The translations under genes were made by a program, and so were the position numbers. This document shows, in pieces, positions 35,733 to 44,322 of a stretch of DNA of 64,000 bases; the first letter of the stretch is position 1, and every line of letters begins with the position of its first letter. Location: NCBI RefSeq assembly GCF_015680235.1, contig NZ_JADLJL010000002.1, positions 124,001 to 188,000 of the forward strand, read 5' to 3'. The notes under the pieces are model-generated. The model had not been told where the DNA came from, did not search any database, and was given only the letters and a program-made list of their open reading frames with translations. Source of the stretch: Pseudomonas guariconensis (GTDB taxonomy: Bacteria > Pseudomonadota > Gammaproteobacteria > Pseudomonadales > Pseudomonadaceae).

Positions 35733-37399
35733 GGTTGTTCTCCTTGTGGGGCTCGGTGGCTGGCGGCCACGCCAGCCACATGGGCTGCGGCGCGCCGGCC
35801 GGAAAAGACGCAATCGGCCAGGGACAGGCCGGAAACGTAGAGGTTGGAGGCCACGCCCACGGCGCAGCGGCCGGCCGCGTACAGGCCATCGATGGTCTGG
35901 CCTTGCGGGTCGAGTACCTGGCCGCTTTGTTCGCACACCCGCAGCCCGCCCAGGGTCAGGGTTGGGCAGGGGTACAGGCGGCTGTCGTAGGACAGGTCCA
36001 GGCAGTACCAGGGGCCTTGGCCCAGGTCATGGAGCATGGATGCGGACTTGCCGTGCGGGTCGGCGAGATCGCCGCGAGCGGCGCGGTTGTAGGCGTCGAT
36101 GCTGCGGCGCAAGGCCTCGACGGGCAGCCGGCAGCGCTGGGCCAGCTGCTCGAGGGTGTTGCCACGGCGGCAGTTGAACAGCAGGTTGAGCAGCACTGGC
36201 AGGCGCTGGAACGACCACACCTTGCCCGGCCCGACCTGCTGCAATGCCTGGTTGCGCAAGCTGCGGTCGAGAATCAGCAAGGCGCGACCGTCCTGCTCCT
36301 CGACCATGGCATGGCCCAGGGTGGCGCCGTACAGCTCTTCATTGCAGTAGCGCTCGCCCTGGGAGTTGACGATCAGGCCTTTGGCCCAGGCCATCGGCGG
36401 GTTGATGAAGCGCCAGGCACTGACCTTGTCCATACGCCCCAGGCTGGCGCCTACGCTGCGGCCCAGTTCGATGCCGCTGCCGTCGCAGCCGCTGCTGCCC
36501 AGGGGCAGGCCGGCGAGGTAGCGCGGGGCATGCTCGCCGAGCAATTGGCGGTTGAACACGAAGCCGCCGCTGGCCAACAGCACGCCGTGATCGGCACGCA
36601 CCAGCAGGGGCAGGGCGTGTTGTTGTTCGATGCGGTGCATGCGTGCGCGCAGCCGCGTGGAAACCGCTGGGGCGTACATGTGCACCGCCGCTGCCCAGCG
36701 CGTCAGGCGCGCATGTTGGCGCGCGGCGCGGCTGCCTGCGGGCAGTTGCCAGGCTTCGACGCCCAGTACCTGGCCTTCCCGGTCGACCACCAGGCGTCGT
36801 ACCTCGCACTGGGTACGCACGCGTACGCCGCGGCGCCGGGCGCTGTCGGCCAAGGCACGGAACAGGGCCGACCCGGACATGCCGGTACCCTTGGTCCGAT
36901 GGCCACGAGGGGCCGGAGCGGCATCCACGGCGTAGGCCGGCACCGCCTCGTTGCCTGAGTAGTACAGGTAGTAGCTGTCGCTGGGGTAGGAAGTCTTGTG
37001 CGGCGCCATGCTGCCTTCGAACACCGCACCCTGGCGCTCCAACCAAGCCAGCTGCTCCAAGCTGGCATCGCAGAAGGTGCGCAGGGCCTGTTCGCTCACT
37101 GCATCGCCGACCTCCTTGCGCAGGTACTCGAACATCGCCTCGCTGCTGTCCGTATAACCGGCCTGCAGCTGTTGCGGCGTGCCACCGCCGGCATACACCA
37201 CGCCGCCGCTCAGGGCCGTGGCGCCGCCGCCTGCGAAGCGCTCCAAGGCCAGTACCGAAAGGCCACGGCTGGCGGCCTCGATGGCGGCGCAGGCCCCGGC
37301 CCCGCCGAAGCCCACCACCACCAGGTCGGCGCGCTGCTGCCATTGCAATTGCTCGGCACTGTCGACGCGAAGCGGTGCCTGCACCGCTTGCAAGGTCAT
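35720..37399 (-). CDS. FAD-dependent steroid dehydrogenase-like flavoprotein
   Basis: This encodes 559 residues. The FAD motif VVGFGGAGACAAIEAASRG lies near 28-46, with GGGATALSGGVVYAGGG following, and the C-terminal LYAAGRCAVGVASNLYVSGLSLADCVFSGR closes the FAD site. It belongs to the fumarate reductase/ketosteroid dehydrogenase superfamily but lacks the Tyr-x-Gly-x-Gly ending of KstD, so it is a different branch. A Delta4(5alpha/beta)-ketosteroid dehydrogenase is a reasonable candidate role, complementing the KstD at 28552. It is second in the hsaB operon. Confidence 0.65.
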   Translation of the reverse strand: MTLQAVQAPLRVDSAEQLQWQQRADLVVVGFGGAGACAAIEAASRGLSVLALERFAGGGATALSGGVVYAGGGTPQQLQAGYTDSSEAMFEYLRKEVGDAVSEQALRTFCDASLEQLAWLERQGAVFEGSMAPHKTSYPSDSYYLYYSGNEAVPAYAVDAAPAPRGHRTKGTGMSGSALFRALADSARRRGVRVRTQCEVRRLVVDREGQVLGVEAWQLPAGSRAARQHARLTRWAAAVHMYAPAVSTRLRARMHRIEQQHALPLLVRADHGVLLASGGFVFNRQLLGEHAPRYLAGLPLGSSGCDGSGIELGRSVGASLGRMDKVSAWRFINPPMAWAKGLIVNSQGERYCNEELYGATLGHAMVEEQDGRALLILDRSLRNQALQQVGPGKVWSFQRLPVLLNLLFNCRRGNTLEQLAQRCRLPVEALRRSIDAYNRAARGDLADPHGKSASMLHDLGQGPWYCLDLSYDSRLYPCPTLTLGGLRVCEQSGQVLDPQGQTIDGLYAAGRCAVGVASNLYVSGLSLADCVFSGRRAAAHVAGVAASHRAPQGEQPCNV

Positions 37400-37408
37400 G
37401 ACTGCGCC

Positions 37409-37927
37409 TCAGCTGACGCTGGCCGCAAGGGGCACAGGTTTGGCAGTGGTGGTGTAGTGCCCGTCCAGGTACACCAGCGGGGTGATGGTCGGGGTAGTGT
37501 GAATGCGCAGGATACGGCCGATGAAGACGGTGTGGGTGCCGTAGGCGAACTGGCCGTCCTGGCGACAGAGGATCGACGACTGGGCATCGGCCAGGTAAGG
37601 GATGCCTTCGTCGCTGGTCAGCCACTGACCCTGGCCGAAGCGCGCTTCGCCCTTGATGCTGCCGCTGCACAGGTGTGCCAGGTGCTGCTGTTCCAGGCCC
37701 AGGATGTTCACGCAGAAGCTTGCGCCGGCGGCCAGCGCCGCGTGCGGTGAAGCGCTCTGGTTGACGCAGATCAGCAGCGATGGCGGCTCGGTGCTCAGCG
37801 AGTCCACCGCGGTGGCGGCCATGGCGAAACGCTGGCTGCCGTCGCTGGTGCTGATGATGGTCACCGACTTGGCCAGGCGGCGCATGGCCTGGAGCATGTC
37901 GGCTTTCAAATTATTGTTGTCGTTCAT
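37409..37927 (-). CDS. hsaB: HsaB-like flavin reductase
   Basis: The ATG at 37927 gives 172 residues, the normal length for small flavin reductases of two-component monooxygenases. MAATAVDSLSTEPPSLLICVNQSAS and the later GEARFGQ and YGTHTVFIGRI fit the HpaC/HsaB family. It supplies reduced flavin to the HsaA hydroxylase, encoded divergently. Family C. testosteroni name: tesA1. It heads an operon with a flavoprotein, an HSD and kshB, driven from the operator at 37991. Confidence 0.85.
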   Translation of the reverse strand: MNDNNNLKADMLQAMRRLAKSVTIISTSDGSQRFAMAATAVDSLSTEPPSLLICVNQSASPHAALAAGASFCVNILGLEQQHLAHLCSGSIKGEARFGQGQWLTSDEGIPYLADAQSSILCRQDGQFAYGTHTVFIGRILRIHTTPTITPLVYLDGHYTTTAKPVPLAASVS

Positions 37928-37990
37928 CGCACGCCCTCGGTTTGGCTGTTTCAGTGCGATGGATTCTTGCAACGCTGACAAGCCCCAACA

Positions 37991-38006
37991 TCGTCCAACG
38001 GGACTA
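37991..38006. promoter_or_regulatory. Candidate operator of the hsaB operon
   Basis: TCGTCC-AACG-GGACTA is a perfect match to the palindrome, 64 bases upstream of the hsaB start. Confidence 0.75.
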
Positions 38007-38024
38007 GTCAATGCGCACCCGACA

Positions 38025-38040
38025 TGGTCCGTTTGAGGGA
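38025..38040. promoter_or_regulatory. Degenerate operator-like site upstream of hsaA
   Basis: TGGTCC-GTTT-GAGGGA keeps one half site and diverges in the other. A near copy, TAGTCC-GTTT-TAGGGA, occurs at 39347-39362. It lies 99 bases before the hsaA start. Confidence 0.4.
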
Positions 38041-38138
38041 TGCCGCGCCCGATTCACCTTGTTGCAATGCCTACGGTGGAGGCATGGCGCCTCTCTCGCA
38101 CGCCCCGGGGAACGGGGCGACCAGAGGAGAACAACAAG

Positions 38139-39320
38139 ATGAATCAAGACCTCATGCGTCAACAGTTGCGCCAGCGCGCCCGTGAGCTGGTGCCCGTGCT
38201 GCGCGAGCGCGCAGAACAGGCCGCACAGATGGGCCGCCTGCCGGAGCAGACCATCGCCGACTTCCACGAGGCGGGCTTCTTCCGCATCCTCCAGCCGGCC
38301 CGTTGGCAGGGGCTGGAGCTCGAGCCTAAGGACTTCTTCGAGGTGCAGATGATCCTCGCCGAAGGCTGCATGTCCTCGGCCTGGGTGCTGGGTGTGGTGG
38401 CCATCCACAACTGGCAGCTGGCGCTGTTCGACGATCGCGCCGCGCAGGACGTATGGGGGCAGGACAGCAGCGTGCTGATCTCCTCTTCCTACATGCCGGT
38501 GGGGAAAGTCGAGCGGGTCGAGGGCGGTTTCCGCCTGAGCGGGCGCTGGGGCTTCTCCTCGGGCAGCAAGCATTGCCAGTGGGCCTTCCTCGGCGCCATG
38601 GTGCCGCCGGCCGAGCCGGGCGGTGCACCGGACTACCGCACCTTCCTGGTGCCGCGCGCCGACTATCAGATCATCGACAACTGGAACGTGATGGGCCTGG
38701 AGGGCACCGGCTCCCACGATGTGCTGGTCGAAGGCGCCTTCGTTCCGGAATACCGCACTCACCGCGCCGCCGATGGCTTCATGCAGCAGAGCCCGGGCAA
38801 CGCGGTCAACACCTCGGCGCTGTACCGCCTGCCGTTCGGGCAGATCTTCGTGCGCGCGGTGTCGTCCTCGGCCATCGGCGCCCTGCAGGGGGCGGTGGAC
38901 CACTTCATCGCCCACAACAAGGCGCGGGTGGCGGTCAACGATGGCCGCAAGATGCTCCAGGACCCGGCCGCGCAAAGCGCCCTGGCCAACGCCATGGTCT
39001 GTGTCGACGAATGCCGCACCGTGCTGCTGCGCAACTTCGAGCTGATGCTCGACAACGCCCGCAGCGGCACGCCGCTGGACATGCAGCTGCGGGTGAAGAT
39101 GCGCTACGACTCGGCGCTGGTGGCAGACCGCTGCGCCAAGGCGGTAGCCGAACTGATGTTCAACAGCGGTGCCTCGACCATCTTCCGTGACCACCCGATC
39201 AACCGGGCGTTCCGCGATATCCATACCGGCCGTGCCCATGTGGCCAACAGCCCGGCCAAGTACGCCTGGAACCTCGGTGGCGTGAGCATGGGGCAGGACA
39301 CCACGGACTTCTTCCTCTAG
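38139..39320 (+). CDS. hsaA: HsaA-like flavin-dependent hydroxylase (3-HSA hydroxylase)
   Basis: The ATG at 38139 follows AGAGGAGA, giving 393 residues, the expected length. The acyl-CoA-dehydrogenase-like fold is visible, with MLAEGCMSSAWVLG-type (ILAEGCMSSAWVLG), GRWGFSSGS, NVMGLEGTGSHDV and the C-terminal HINRAFRDIHTGRAH-type segment. HsaA with HsaB adds the second hydroxyl to 3-HSA, making the catechol 3,4-DHSA for meta-cleavage. C. testosteroni name: tesA2. It is divergent from hsaB and followed by a luciferase-like gene. Confidence 0.85.
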   Translation: MNQDLMRQQLRQRARELVPVLRERAEQAAQMGRLPEQTIADFHEAGFFRILQPARWQGLELEPKDFFEVQMILAEGCMSSAWVLGVVAIHNWQLALFDDRAAQDVWGQDSSVLISSSYMPVGKVERVEGGFRLSGRWGFSSGSKHCQWAFLGAMVPPAEPGGAPDYRTFLVPRADYQIIDNWNVMGLEGTGSHDVLVEGAFVPEYRTHRAADGFMQQSPGNAVNTSALYRLPFGQIFVRAVSSSAIGALQGAVDHFIAHNKARVAVNDGRKMLQDPAAQSALANAMVCVDECRTVLLRNFELMLDNARSGTPLDMQLRVKMRYDSALVADRCAKAVAELMFNSGASTIFRDHPINRAFRDIHTGRAHVANSPAKYAWNLGGVSMGQDTTDFFL

Positions 39321-39346
39321 GCCATGGCGTGCTCACCGAAACCGGC

Positions 39347-39362
39347 TAGTCCGTTTTAGGGA
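39347..39362. promoter_or_regulatory. Degenerate operator-like site upstream of luciferase-like gene
   Basis: TAGTCC-GTTT-TAGGGA has one perfect half site. It resembles the site at 38025 more than the main consensus. It is 83 bases before the start at 39445. Confidence 0.4.
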
Positions 39363-39444
39363 TTCGAGCCCGTCGCCGATGCCAGAGGATGTGACCAAGG
39401 CCGGCACCTGCCGGCCAACGTCCACAGAACAACAAGGAACGCAC

Positions 39445-40569
39445 ATGAAATTCTCGCTGATTTACGAAGCCCAGACGATCGATGCCAGCCGCGAGGGTGA
39501 CCGCAAGATCTTCGATGACACCGTGGAGCAGGCGGTACTGGCCGACAAGTTGGGCTTCGACACCTTCTGGTGCGTGGAGCACACCGCGTTGACCAACTAT
39601 TCGCACATGTCCGCGCCGGAGACCATGCTGGCCTTCGTCGCCGGCAAGACCGAGCGCATCGGCATCGGCCACGGCGTGGTGTGCCTGCCGCCGGCGATGA
39701 ACCACCCGGTCAAGGTGGCCGAGCGCATCGCTACCCTCGACCTGTTGTCCAAGGGCCGTGTGCACTTCGGCGTCGGCAAGGGCGGTACCCAGCAGGAAGC
39801 CGGCACTTTCGGCTACGACCTGGCGACCCTGCAGCCGCAGATCGACGAGGCCATGTACCTGATTCCGAAGATGTTCGTGCAGGACGAGATCGAGCACCAC
39901 GGCGACTTCGTCAAGATCCCTAAGCGGCCGATCCATCCCAAGCCGTACCAGGACCCACACCCGCCGATGTACCTGGCTTGTACCAACACCGAGTCGTTGA
40001 AGAACGCCGGTGGCCGTGGCATGGGTGCGTTGGTGCTGGGCTTCGGTGGCCCGGAGGAGATCGCCAAGAAGGTCGAGGTGTACCACCAGGCCTTCGACAA
40101 CCGCGAGGCACGCAACCAGGTGGGCTTCCGTCCGAACCGCCACATCGCCGCACTGTGCCCGGCCATCGTGCTGGACGACAACGAGACCGCGCGCCGCATC
40201 GGCATTCGTGGCCAGCGTTACTTCATGGAGTCATTGGGTTACTGGTACGGCGGTGGCGAGCGCCCGGACCCGGAGAAGTGGAAAGACGACACCTACGTCG
40301 ATGGCAACGGCCAGGCGGTGATCAAATCGCGCTTCGCCTCCGAGGAAGTGCAGGTCGACTTCTCTGACCCGACCATGGCGATGATGAACCCCAACCACGC
40401 CTACGGTACCGTCGAGGACTGCATCGGCTACGTACAACGGCTGATCGATGCCGGCGCCGACGAAATCCTGTTCATTTGCCAGATGGGGACCGTGCCGCAG
40501 TGGGCTCAATTGGAAACCTTGCGCAACATCGGCGAGAAAGTCATTCCGCATTTCCGCAACAAGCAGTAA
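39445..40569 (+). CDS. Luciferase-like (LLM class) flavin-dependent monooxygenase
   Basis: The ATG at 39445 follows AACAAGGAAC, giving 374 residues. The TIM-barrel LLM pattern is clear: KFSLIYEAQ, LADKLGFDTFWCVEH, RIGIGHGVVCLPP, HPVKVAERIATLDLLSKGR and GVGKGGTQQEA. These enzymes use reduced FMN and oxygen, often for Baeyer-Villiger, hydroxylation or desulfonation reactions, and need a flavin reductase; HsaB is the nearest. It sits between hsaA and hsaC and is not part of the standard testosterone pathway as I know it. Its substrate is unknown. Confidence 0.8.
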   Translation: MKFSLIYEAQTIDASREGDRKIFDDTVEQAVLADKLGFDTFWCVEHTALTNYSHMSAPETMLAFVAGKTERIGIGHGVVCLPPAMNHPVKVAERIATLDLLSKGRVHFGVGKGGTQQEAGTFGYDLATLQPQIDEAMYLIPKMFVQDEIEHHGDFVKIPKRPIHPKPYQDPHPPMYLACTNTESLKNAGGRGMGALVLGFGGPEEIAKKVEVYHQAFDNREARNQVGFRPNRHIAALCPAIVLDDNETARRIGIRGQRYFMESLGYWYGGGERPDPEKWKDDTYVDGNGQAVIKSRFASEEVQVDFSDPTMAMMNPNHAYGTVEDCIGYVQRLIDAGADEILFICQMGTVPQWAQLETLRNIGEKVIPHFRNKQ

Positions 40570-40593
40570 ATCCACCAGGGGGCGCTTTGCGCC

Positions 40594-40681
40594 CCAATCG
40601 CGGGACAAGCCCGCTCCCACAGGTACGGTGTCGCCAATGGCTTGCACGGAACCTGTGTGTGCGGGCTTGTCCCGCGATTGG
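40594..40681. repeat. Inverted REP pair (REPIN-like)
   Basis: Perfect 21-base arms (40594-40614 and 40661-40681) have core AATCGCGGGACAAGCCCGC. They lie between the luciferase-like gene and the operator of the hsaC operon and could insulate the two transcripts. Confidence 0.8.
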
Positions 40682-40705
40682 GCTGCGCAGCAGCCCCTCC
40701 GTCGG

Positions 40706-40721
40706 TAGTCCTATTGGACGA
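40706..40721. promoter_or_regulatory. Candidate operator of the hsaC-ipd operon
   Basis: TAGTCC-TATT-GGACGA is a perfect match, 84 bases before the hsaC start. It should control the longest operon of the cluster (40806-50584). Confidence 0.75.
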
Positions 40722-40805
40722 TGACGCTCCACCGCCAACTGGCTTGAATACGACCATCCAAGAGCCCCAGCGGCTCGTGACAAGAACAACATGAGGAGAT
40801 CGTGC

Positions 40806-41702
40806 ATGGATATCCGTGGCTTGGGTTACGTCACCGTGCGTTCCACCGACCTCGCGCAATGGCGCCACTACGCAAGCCAAGTGCTGGGCATGATGGTGAT
40901 CGAGGACGAAAGCGGCGAGCGCCTGTTCCTGAAGATGGACGAACGCCCATACCGCATCCTGGTACAGCACAGCGCCCAAGACGGTTTTGGCGCCTGCGGC
41001 TGGGAAGTGGCCGGCCAGGCCGCCTTCGACCAGGCCGTGGCCGAACTGCACGCCGCCGGTGTGGCCGTGGAGCAGGGCAGTGCCGAGCAGGCAGCGCTGC
41101 GCCAGGTCCAGGCGCTGGCCCTGTTCGCCGACCCCGACGGCAACCGCCACGAGCTGTACTGGGGCCCACGCCAGGACTTCGCCCGCTTCGTCTCGCCAGT
41201 GGGCGTGCGCGGTTTCGTCAGCGATGCCCTGGGCATGGGCCATGTGGTGCTGCCGGCACCGACTTTCGAACGCTGCCGCGACTTCTACGAACAGGTGATG
41301 GGCTTCGGCCTGTCGGACCTCATGAAGATCCGCTTCACCCCCGACCCGGCCGAGCCGGAAAAGCGTATCCACTTCATGCACTGCAACAATGGCCGCCACC
41401 ACTCCCTGGCGATCTTCGAATGCCCGGTGCCTAGCGGCTGCGTGCACATGATGGTCGAGGTCGATGGCCTGGACGAAGTCGGCCGCGCCCTGGACCGCAT
41501 GCACGCCAACGGCGTGAAGCTCTCGGCCACCCTGGGTCAGCACACCAACGACCAGATGATTTCCTTCTACATGAAGACCCCCTCCGGGTTCGACCTGGAG
41601 TACGGCTGCGACGGCCTGGTGGTGGACTGGAGCCGCCACACCCCGTTCGAAAGCACGGTGGTCAGCCAGTGGGGCCATGACTTCAGTGTCGGCCGCCAAT
41701 GA
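40806..41702 (+). CDS. hsaC: HsaC-like extradiol dioxygenase (3,4-DHSA dioxygenase)
   Basis: The ATG at 40806 gives 298 residues with two vicinal-oxygen-chelate halves. The iron ligands are at the expected places: His146 (GMGHVVL), His214 (CVHMMVE) and Glu265 (FDLEYGCDG), with the HHSLA and SFYMKTPSGFD segments of the active site. The enzyme cleaves the catecholic A ring of 3,4-DHSA in meta position. C. testosteroni name: tesB. It is the first gene of an operon that continues into C/D-ring genes, so both phases are expressed together. Confidence 0.88.
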   Translation: MDIRGLGYVTVRSTDLAQWRHYASQVLGMMVIEDESGERLFLKMDERPYRILVQHSAQDGFGACGWEVAGQAAFDQAVAELHAAGVAVEQGSAEQAALRQVQALALFADPDGNRHELYWGPRQDFARFVSPVGVRGFVSDALGMGHVVLPAPTFERCRDFYEQVMGFGLSDLMKIRFTPDPAEPEKRIHFMHCNNGRHHSLAIFECPVPSGCVHMMVEVDGLDEVGRALDRMHANGVKLSATLGQHTNDQMISFYMKTPSGFDLEYGCDGLVVDWSRHTPFESTVVSQWGHDFSVGRQ

Positions 41703-41713
41703 GGACAGCACCC

Positions 41714-42595
41714 ATGGATAAACAGATGACCACGGCCCAGATGGTCGCCCAGCTGCGCGATGGCATGACCATCGGTATCGGTGGCTGGGGCCCACGTCGC
41801 AAGCCCATGGCGCTGGTACGCGAGATCCTGCGCTCGGACCTCAAGGACCTGACCGTCGTCGCCTACGGCGGCGCCGACGTCGGCCTGCTGTGCGCCGCTG
41901 GCAAGGTGAAGAAACTGATCTTCGCTTTCGTCTCCCTCGACTTCATCCCCCTCGAGCCATACTTTCGCAAGGCGCGCCAGGAAGGCGCCATCGAGGTGAT
42001 GGAGATCGATGAAGGCATGCTGCTGCTGGGCCTGCGTGCCGCCGCCATGAACGTGCCGTTCATCCCCACAGCGGTAGGCCTGGGCACCGACGTGCTGCGC
42101 CACAACCCCGAGATCAAGCTGATCGCCTCGCCCTACGCCGATGGCCGCGACTGGGTCGCGATGCCTGCGCTCAAGCTCGATGCTGCCCTGGTGCACGTCG
42201 ACCGCGCCGATGCACGCGGCATCTGCCAGATCGCCGGCCCCGACCATTACATGGACGACCTGTTCGTGCGCGCTGCGGCACGCACCTTCGTCACCTGCGA
42301 CGAGCTGGTCGACAGCGCGTGGTTCCATGCCGACCCGGCCCGGGCCCACCAGGTGTTCTGGGAGCGCAACCTGACCACCGCCGTGGCCAACGTGCCTGGG
42401 GGCGCGCACCCGTCTTCCTGCGCGCCGCTGTACGGCTTCGACGTACCGCACTTCAAGGCCTACGTGGCCTCGGCGCAGAGCGAAGAGGGCTGGCAGGCCT
42501 ATGTCGAGCAGTACGTGGCCTGTTCCCACTCCCAGTACCTGGAACGTTGCGGGGGCCTTGAGGCCATCCGTCGACTGCCCCTGCCGGTTTTCTAA
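41714..42595 (+). CDS. ipdA: IpdA-like alpha subunit of steroid ring-C hydrolase
   Basis: I chose the ATG at 41714 after GAGGACAGCACCC; an earlier ATG overlaps the hsaC stop but lacks spacing for a ribosome binding site. The 293 residues contain GMTIGIGGWGPRRKPMALVRE and AYGGADVGLLCAAGKVKK, very close to M. tuberculosis IpdA as I recall it. The segment EIDEGML has Glu100, probably the catalytic Glu. IpdAB has a class I CoA-transferase fold but hydrolyses ring C of COCHEA-CoA. It precedes ipdB by 12 bases. Confidence 0.85.
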   Translation: MDKQMTTAQMVAQLRDGMTIGIGGWGPRRKPMALVREILRSDLKDLTVVAYGGADVGLLCAAGKVKKLIFAFVSLDFIPLEPYFRKARQEGAIEVMEIDEGMLLLGLRAAAMNVPFIPTAVGLGTDVLRHNPEIKLIASPYADGRDWVAMPALKLDAALVHVDRADARGICQIAGPDHYMDDLFVRAAARTFVTCDELVDSAWFHADPARAHQVFWERNLTTAVANVPGGAHPSSCAPLYGFDVPHFKAYVASAQSEEGWQAYVEQYVACSHSQYLERCGGLEAIRRLPLPVF

Positions 42596-42607
42596 GCGAG
42601 GAACGCC

Positions 42608-43411
42608 ATGACCCCTGCAACCTCCTACAGCCTCGCCGAACTGATGATCTGCGCCGCCGCCCAGGCCTGGCGCGACGACGGCGAAGTCCTGGCCACCGGT
42701 ATCGGCGTGATCCCACGCCTGGCTGCCTCCTTGAGCATGCTCGACAACAACCCGCAGCTGATGATGACCGACTCGGAAGCCTACATGGTCGCCGAGCCGG
42801 TGCCGGTCGGCCCACGCAATGGCTATGAGCCCAAGCGTGACAGCTGGATGGGCTTCTCGCGCATCTTCGACAACGTCTGGAGCGGCAAGCGCCACGCCAT
42901 GATCGGCCCGATCCAGGTCGACCGCTTCGGCCAGGCCAACATTTCCTGCATCGGCGGCGACTACCACAAGCCCAAGGCGCAGATGCTCGGCGTGCGTGGC
43001 CTGCCGGGTAACTCCATCAGCCATGCCAACTCGTTCTACGTGCCCAGCCACAACCGCCGGGTGTTCGTCGAAGGCGAGTGCGACGTGGTCGCCTCGGTGG
43101 GCTACAACCCCGAGCGGCTGGCCCGCGGCTGGTCGCTGGAGGATATCGATATCCGCCTGATCGTCACCGACCTGTGCGTACTCGACTTCCTCGGGCCGCA
43201 GCACCAGGTGCGAGTGCGTTCCTTGCACCCGGGCGTGAGCCTGGACGAGGTGCGCGACAACACAGGCTTCGCCCTGCACGTACCCGAGCATTGCCCGGTG
43301 ACCACCGCGCCCACCGAGGCGCAGCTGCAGCTGATCCAGCAGCTGGACCCGCACAACCTGCGCGCCAGCCAGCTCAAGGACAACCCTCCGGGCCAGCGCC
43401 AGGCGCGCTGA
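42608..43411 (+). CDS. ipdB: IpdB-like beta subunit of steroid ring-C hydrolase
   Basis: This encodes 267 residues with a CoA-transferase beta fold: TGIGVIPRLAASLSM, a middle PIQVDRFGQANISCIG and GVRGLPGNSISHANSFYV. It should pair with IpdA to open ring C. GAGGAACGCC precedes the ATG. Length and order match the actinobacterial ipdAB pair. Confidence 0.85.
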   Translation: MTPATSYSLAELMICAAAQAWRDDGEVLATGIGVIPRLAASLSMLDNNPQLMMTDSEAYMVAEPVPVGPRNGYEPKRDSWMGFSRIFDNVWSGKRHAMIGPIQVDRFGQANISCIGGDYHKPKAQMLGVRGLPGNSISHANSFYVPSHNRRVFVEGECDVVASVGYNPERLARGWSLEDIDIRLIVTDLCVLDFLGPQHQVRVRSLHPGVSLDEVRDNTGFALHVPEHCPVTTAPTEAQLQLIQQLDPHNLRASQLKDNPPGQRQAR

Positions 43412-43449
43412 CAGCCCGTACCCGCCAACCGCCTTGCCGGAGTGCAGTA

Positions 43450-44322
43450 ATGAGCGAGCAAAACAACAAAGAGGCCGATGAGGTGGTGCTGTACGAAGTG
43501 CGTGGCGCGGTGGCCTTGGTCACCATGAACCGCCCGCAGTACCACAACGCCCAGAACTCGCGGATGACCTATGCCCTGGACGCCGCCTTCGCCCGCGCCT
43601 GCGCCGATGACGAGGTCAAGGTCATCGTCCTGCGCGGCGCTGGCAAACACTTTTCCGCCGGGCACGACATCGGTACGCCGGGGCGTGACGTGGACCAGAG
43701 CTTCGAGCGCGTGAGCCTGTGGTACGACCATGTCGGCAAGCCGGGCGGCGAGTTCCTCTACGCTCGCGAGCAGGAGGTGTACCTGGGCATGTGCCGGCGC
43801 TGGCGGGATATCCCCAAGCCGACCATCGCCATGGTCCAGGGCGCCTGCATTGCCGGCGGGCTGATGCTGGCCTGGGTGTGCGACCTGATCGTGGCCAGCG
43901 ACGATGCCTACTTCCGCGACCCGGTGGTGCGCATGGGCATTCCGGGAGTGGAGTACTTCGCCCACGTGCATGAGCTCAACCCACGCATTGCCAAGGAGTT
44001 CCTGTTCCTCGGCGCGCCGATGCCGGCGGCGCGTGCCTATCAGATGGGCATGCTCAACCGCGTGGTGCCGCGCGAGCAGCTGGAGGCGCACACCCTGGAG
44101 CTGGCCGCGCAGGTCGCCCAGATGCCGCGCCTGGGCCTGCAACTGAGCAAGCAGGCGGTCAACAACGCCGAAGACCTGATGGGTAAGCGCGCGACCATGG
44201 ACATGGTGTTCGGCCTGCATCACTTCGCCCATGCCCACAACGAGTTGGTGTCGGGCGACCGCCTGGGCGGCTACGACGCCAAGGCCATGGCCAGTTCCCA
44301 GCGCGACCCGGGGAGGGCATGA
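43450..44322 (+). CDS. Enoyl-CoA hydratase/isomerase family protein
   Basis: This encodes 290 residues. The crotonase fold is shown by ALVTMNRPQYHNAQNS, HFSAGHDIG (oxyanion loop) and GACIAGGLMLAWVCDLIVAS. It is longer than EchA20 and belongs to another branch. In the operon it follows ipdB and overlaps ipdC by 4 bases. It probably acts on a CoA ester of the HIP pathway or of the final branched chain; the exact step is open. Confidence 0.75.
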   Translation: MSEQNNKEADEVVLYEVRGAVALVTMNRPQYHNAQNSRMTYALDAAFARACADDEVKVIVLRGAGKHFSAGHDIGTPGRDVDQSFERVSLWYDHVGKPGGEFLYAREQEVYLGMCRRWRDIPKPTIAMVQGACIAGGLMLAWVCDLIVASDDAYFRDPVVRMGIPGVEYFAHVHELNPRIAKEFLFLGAPMPAARAYQMGMLNRVVPREQLEAHTLELAAQVAQMPRLGLQLSKQAVNNAEDLMGKRATMDMVFGLHHFAHAHNELVSGDRLGGYDAKAMASSQRDPGRA

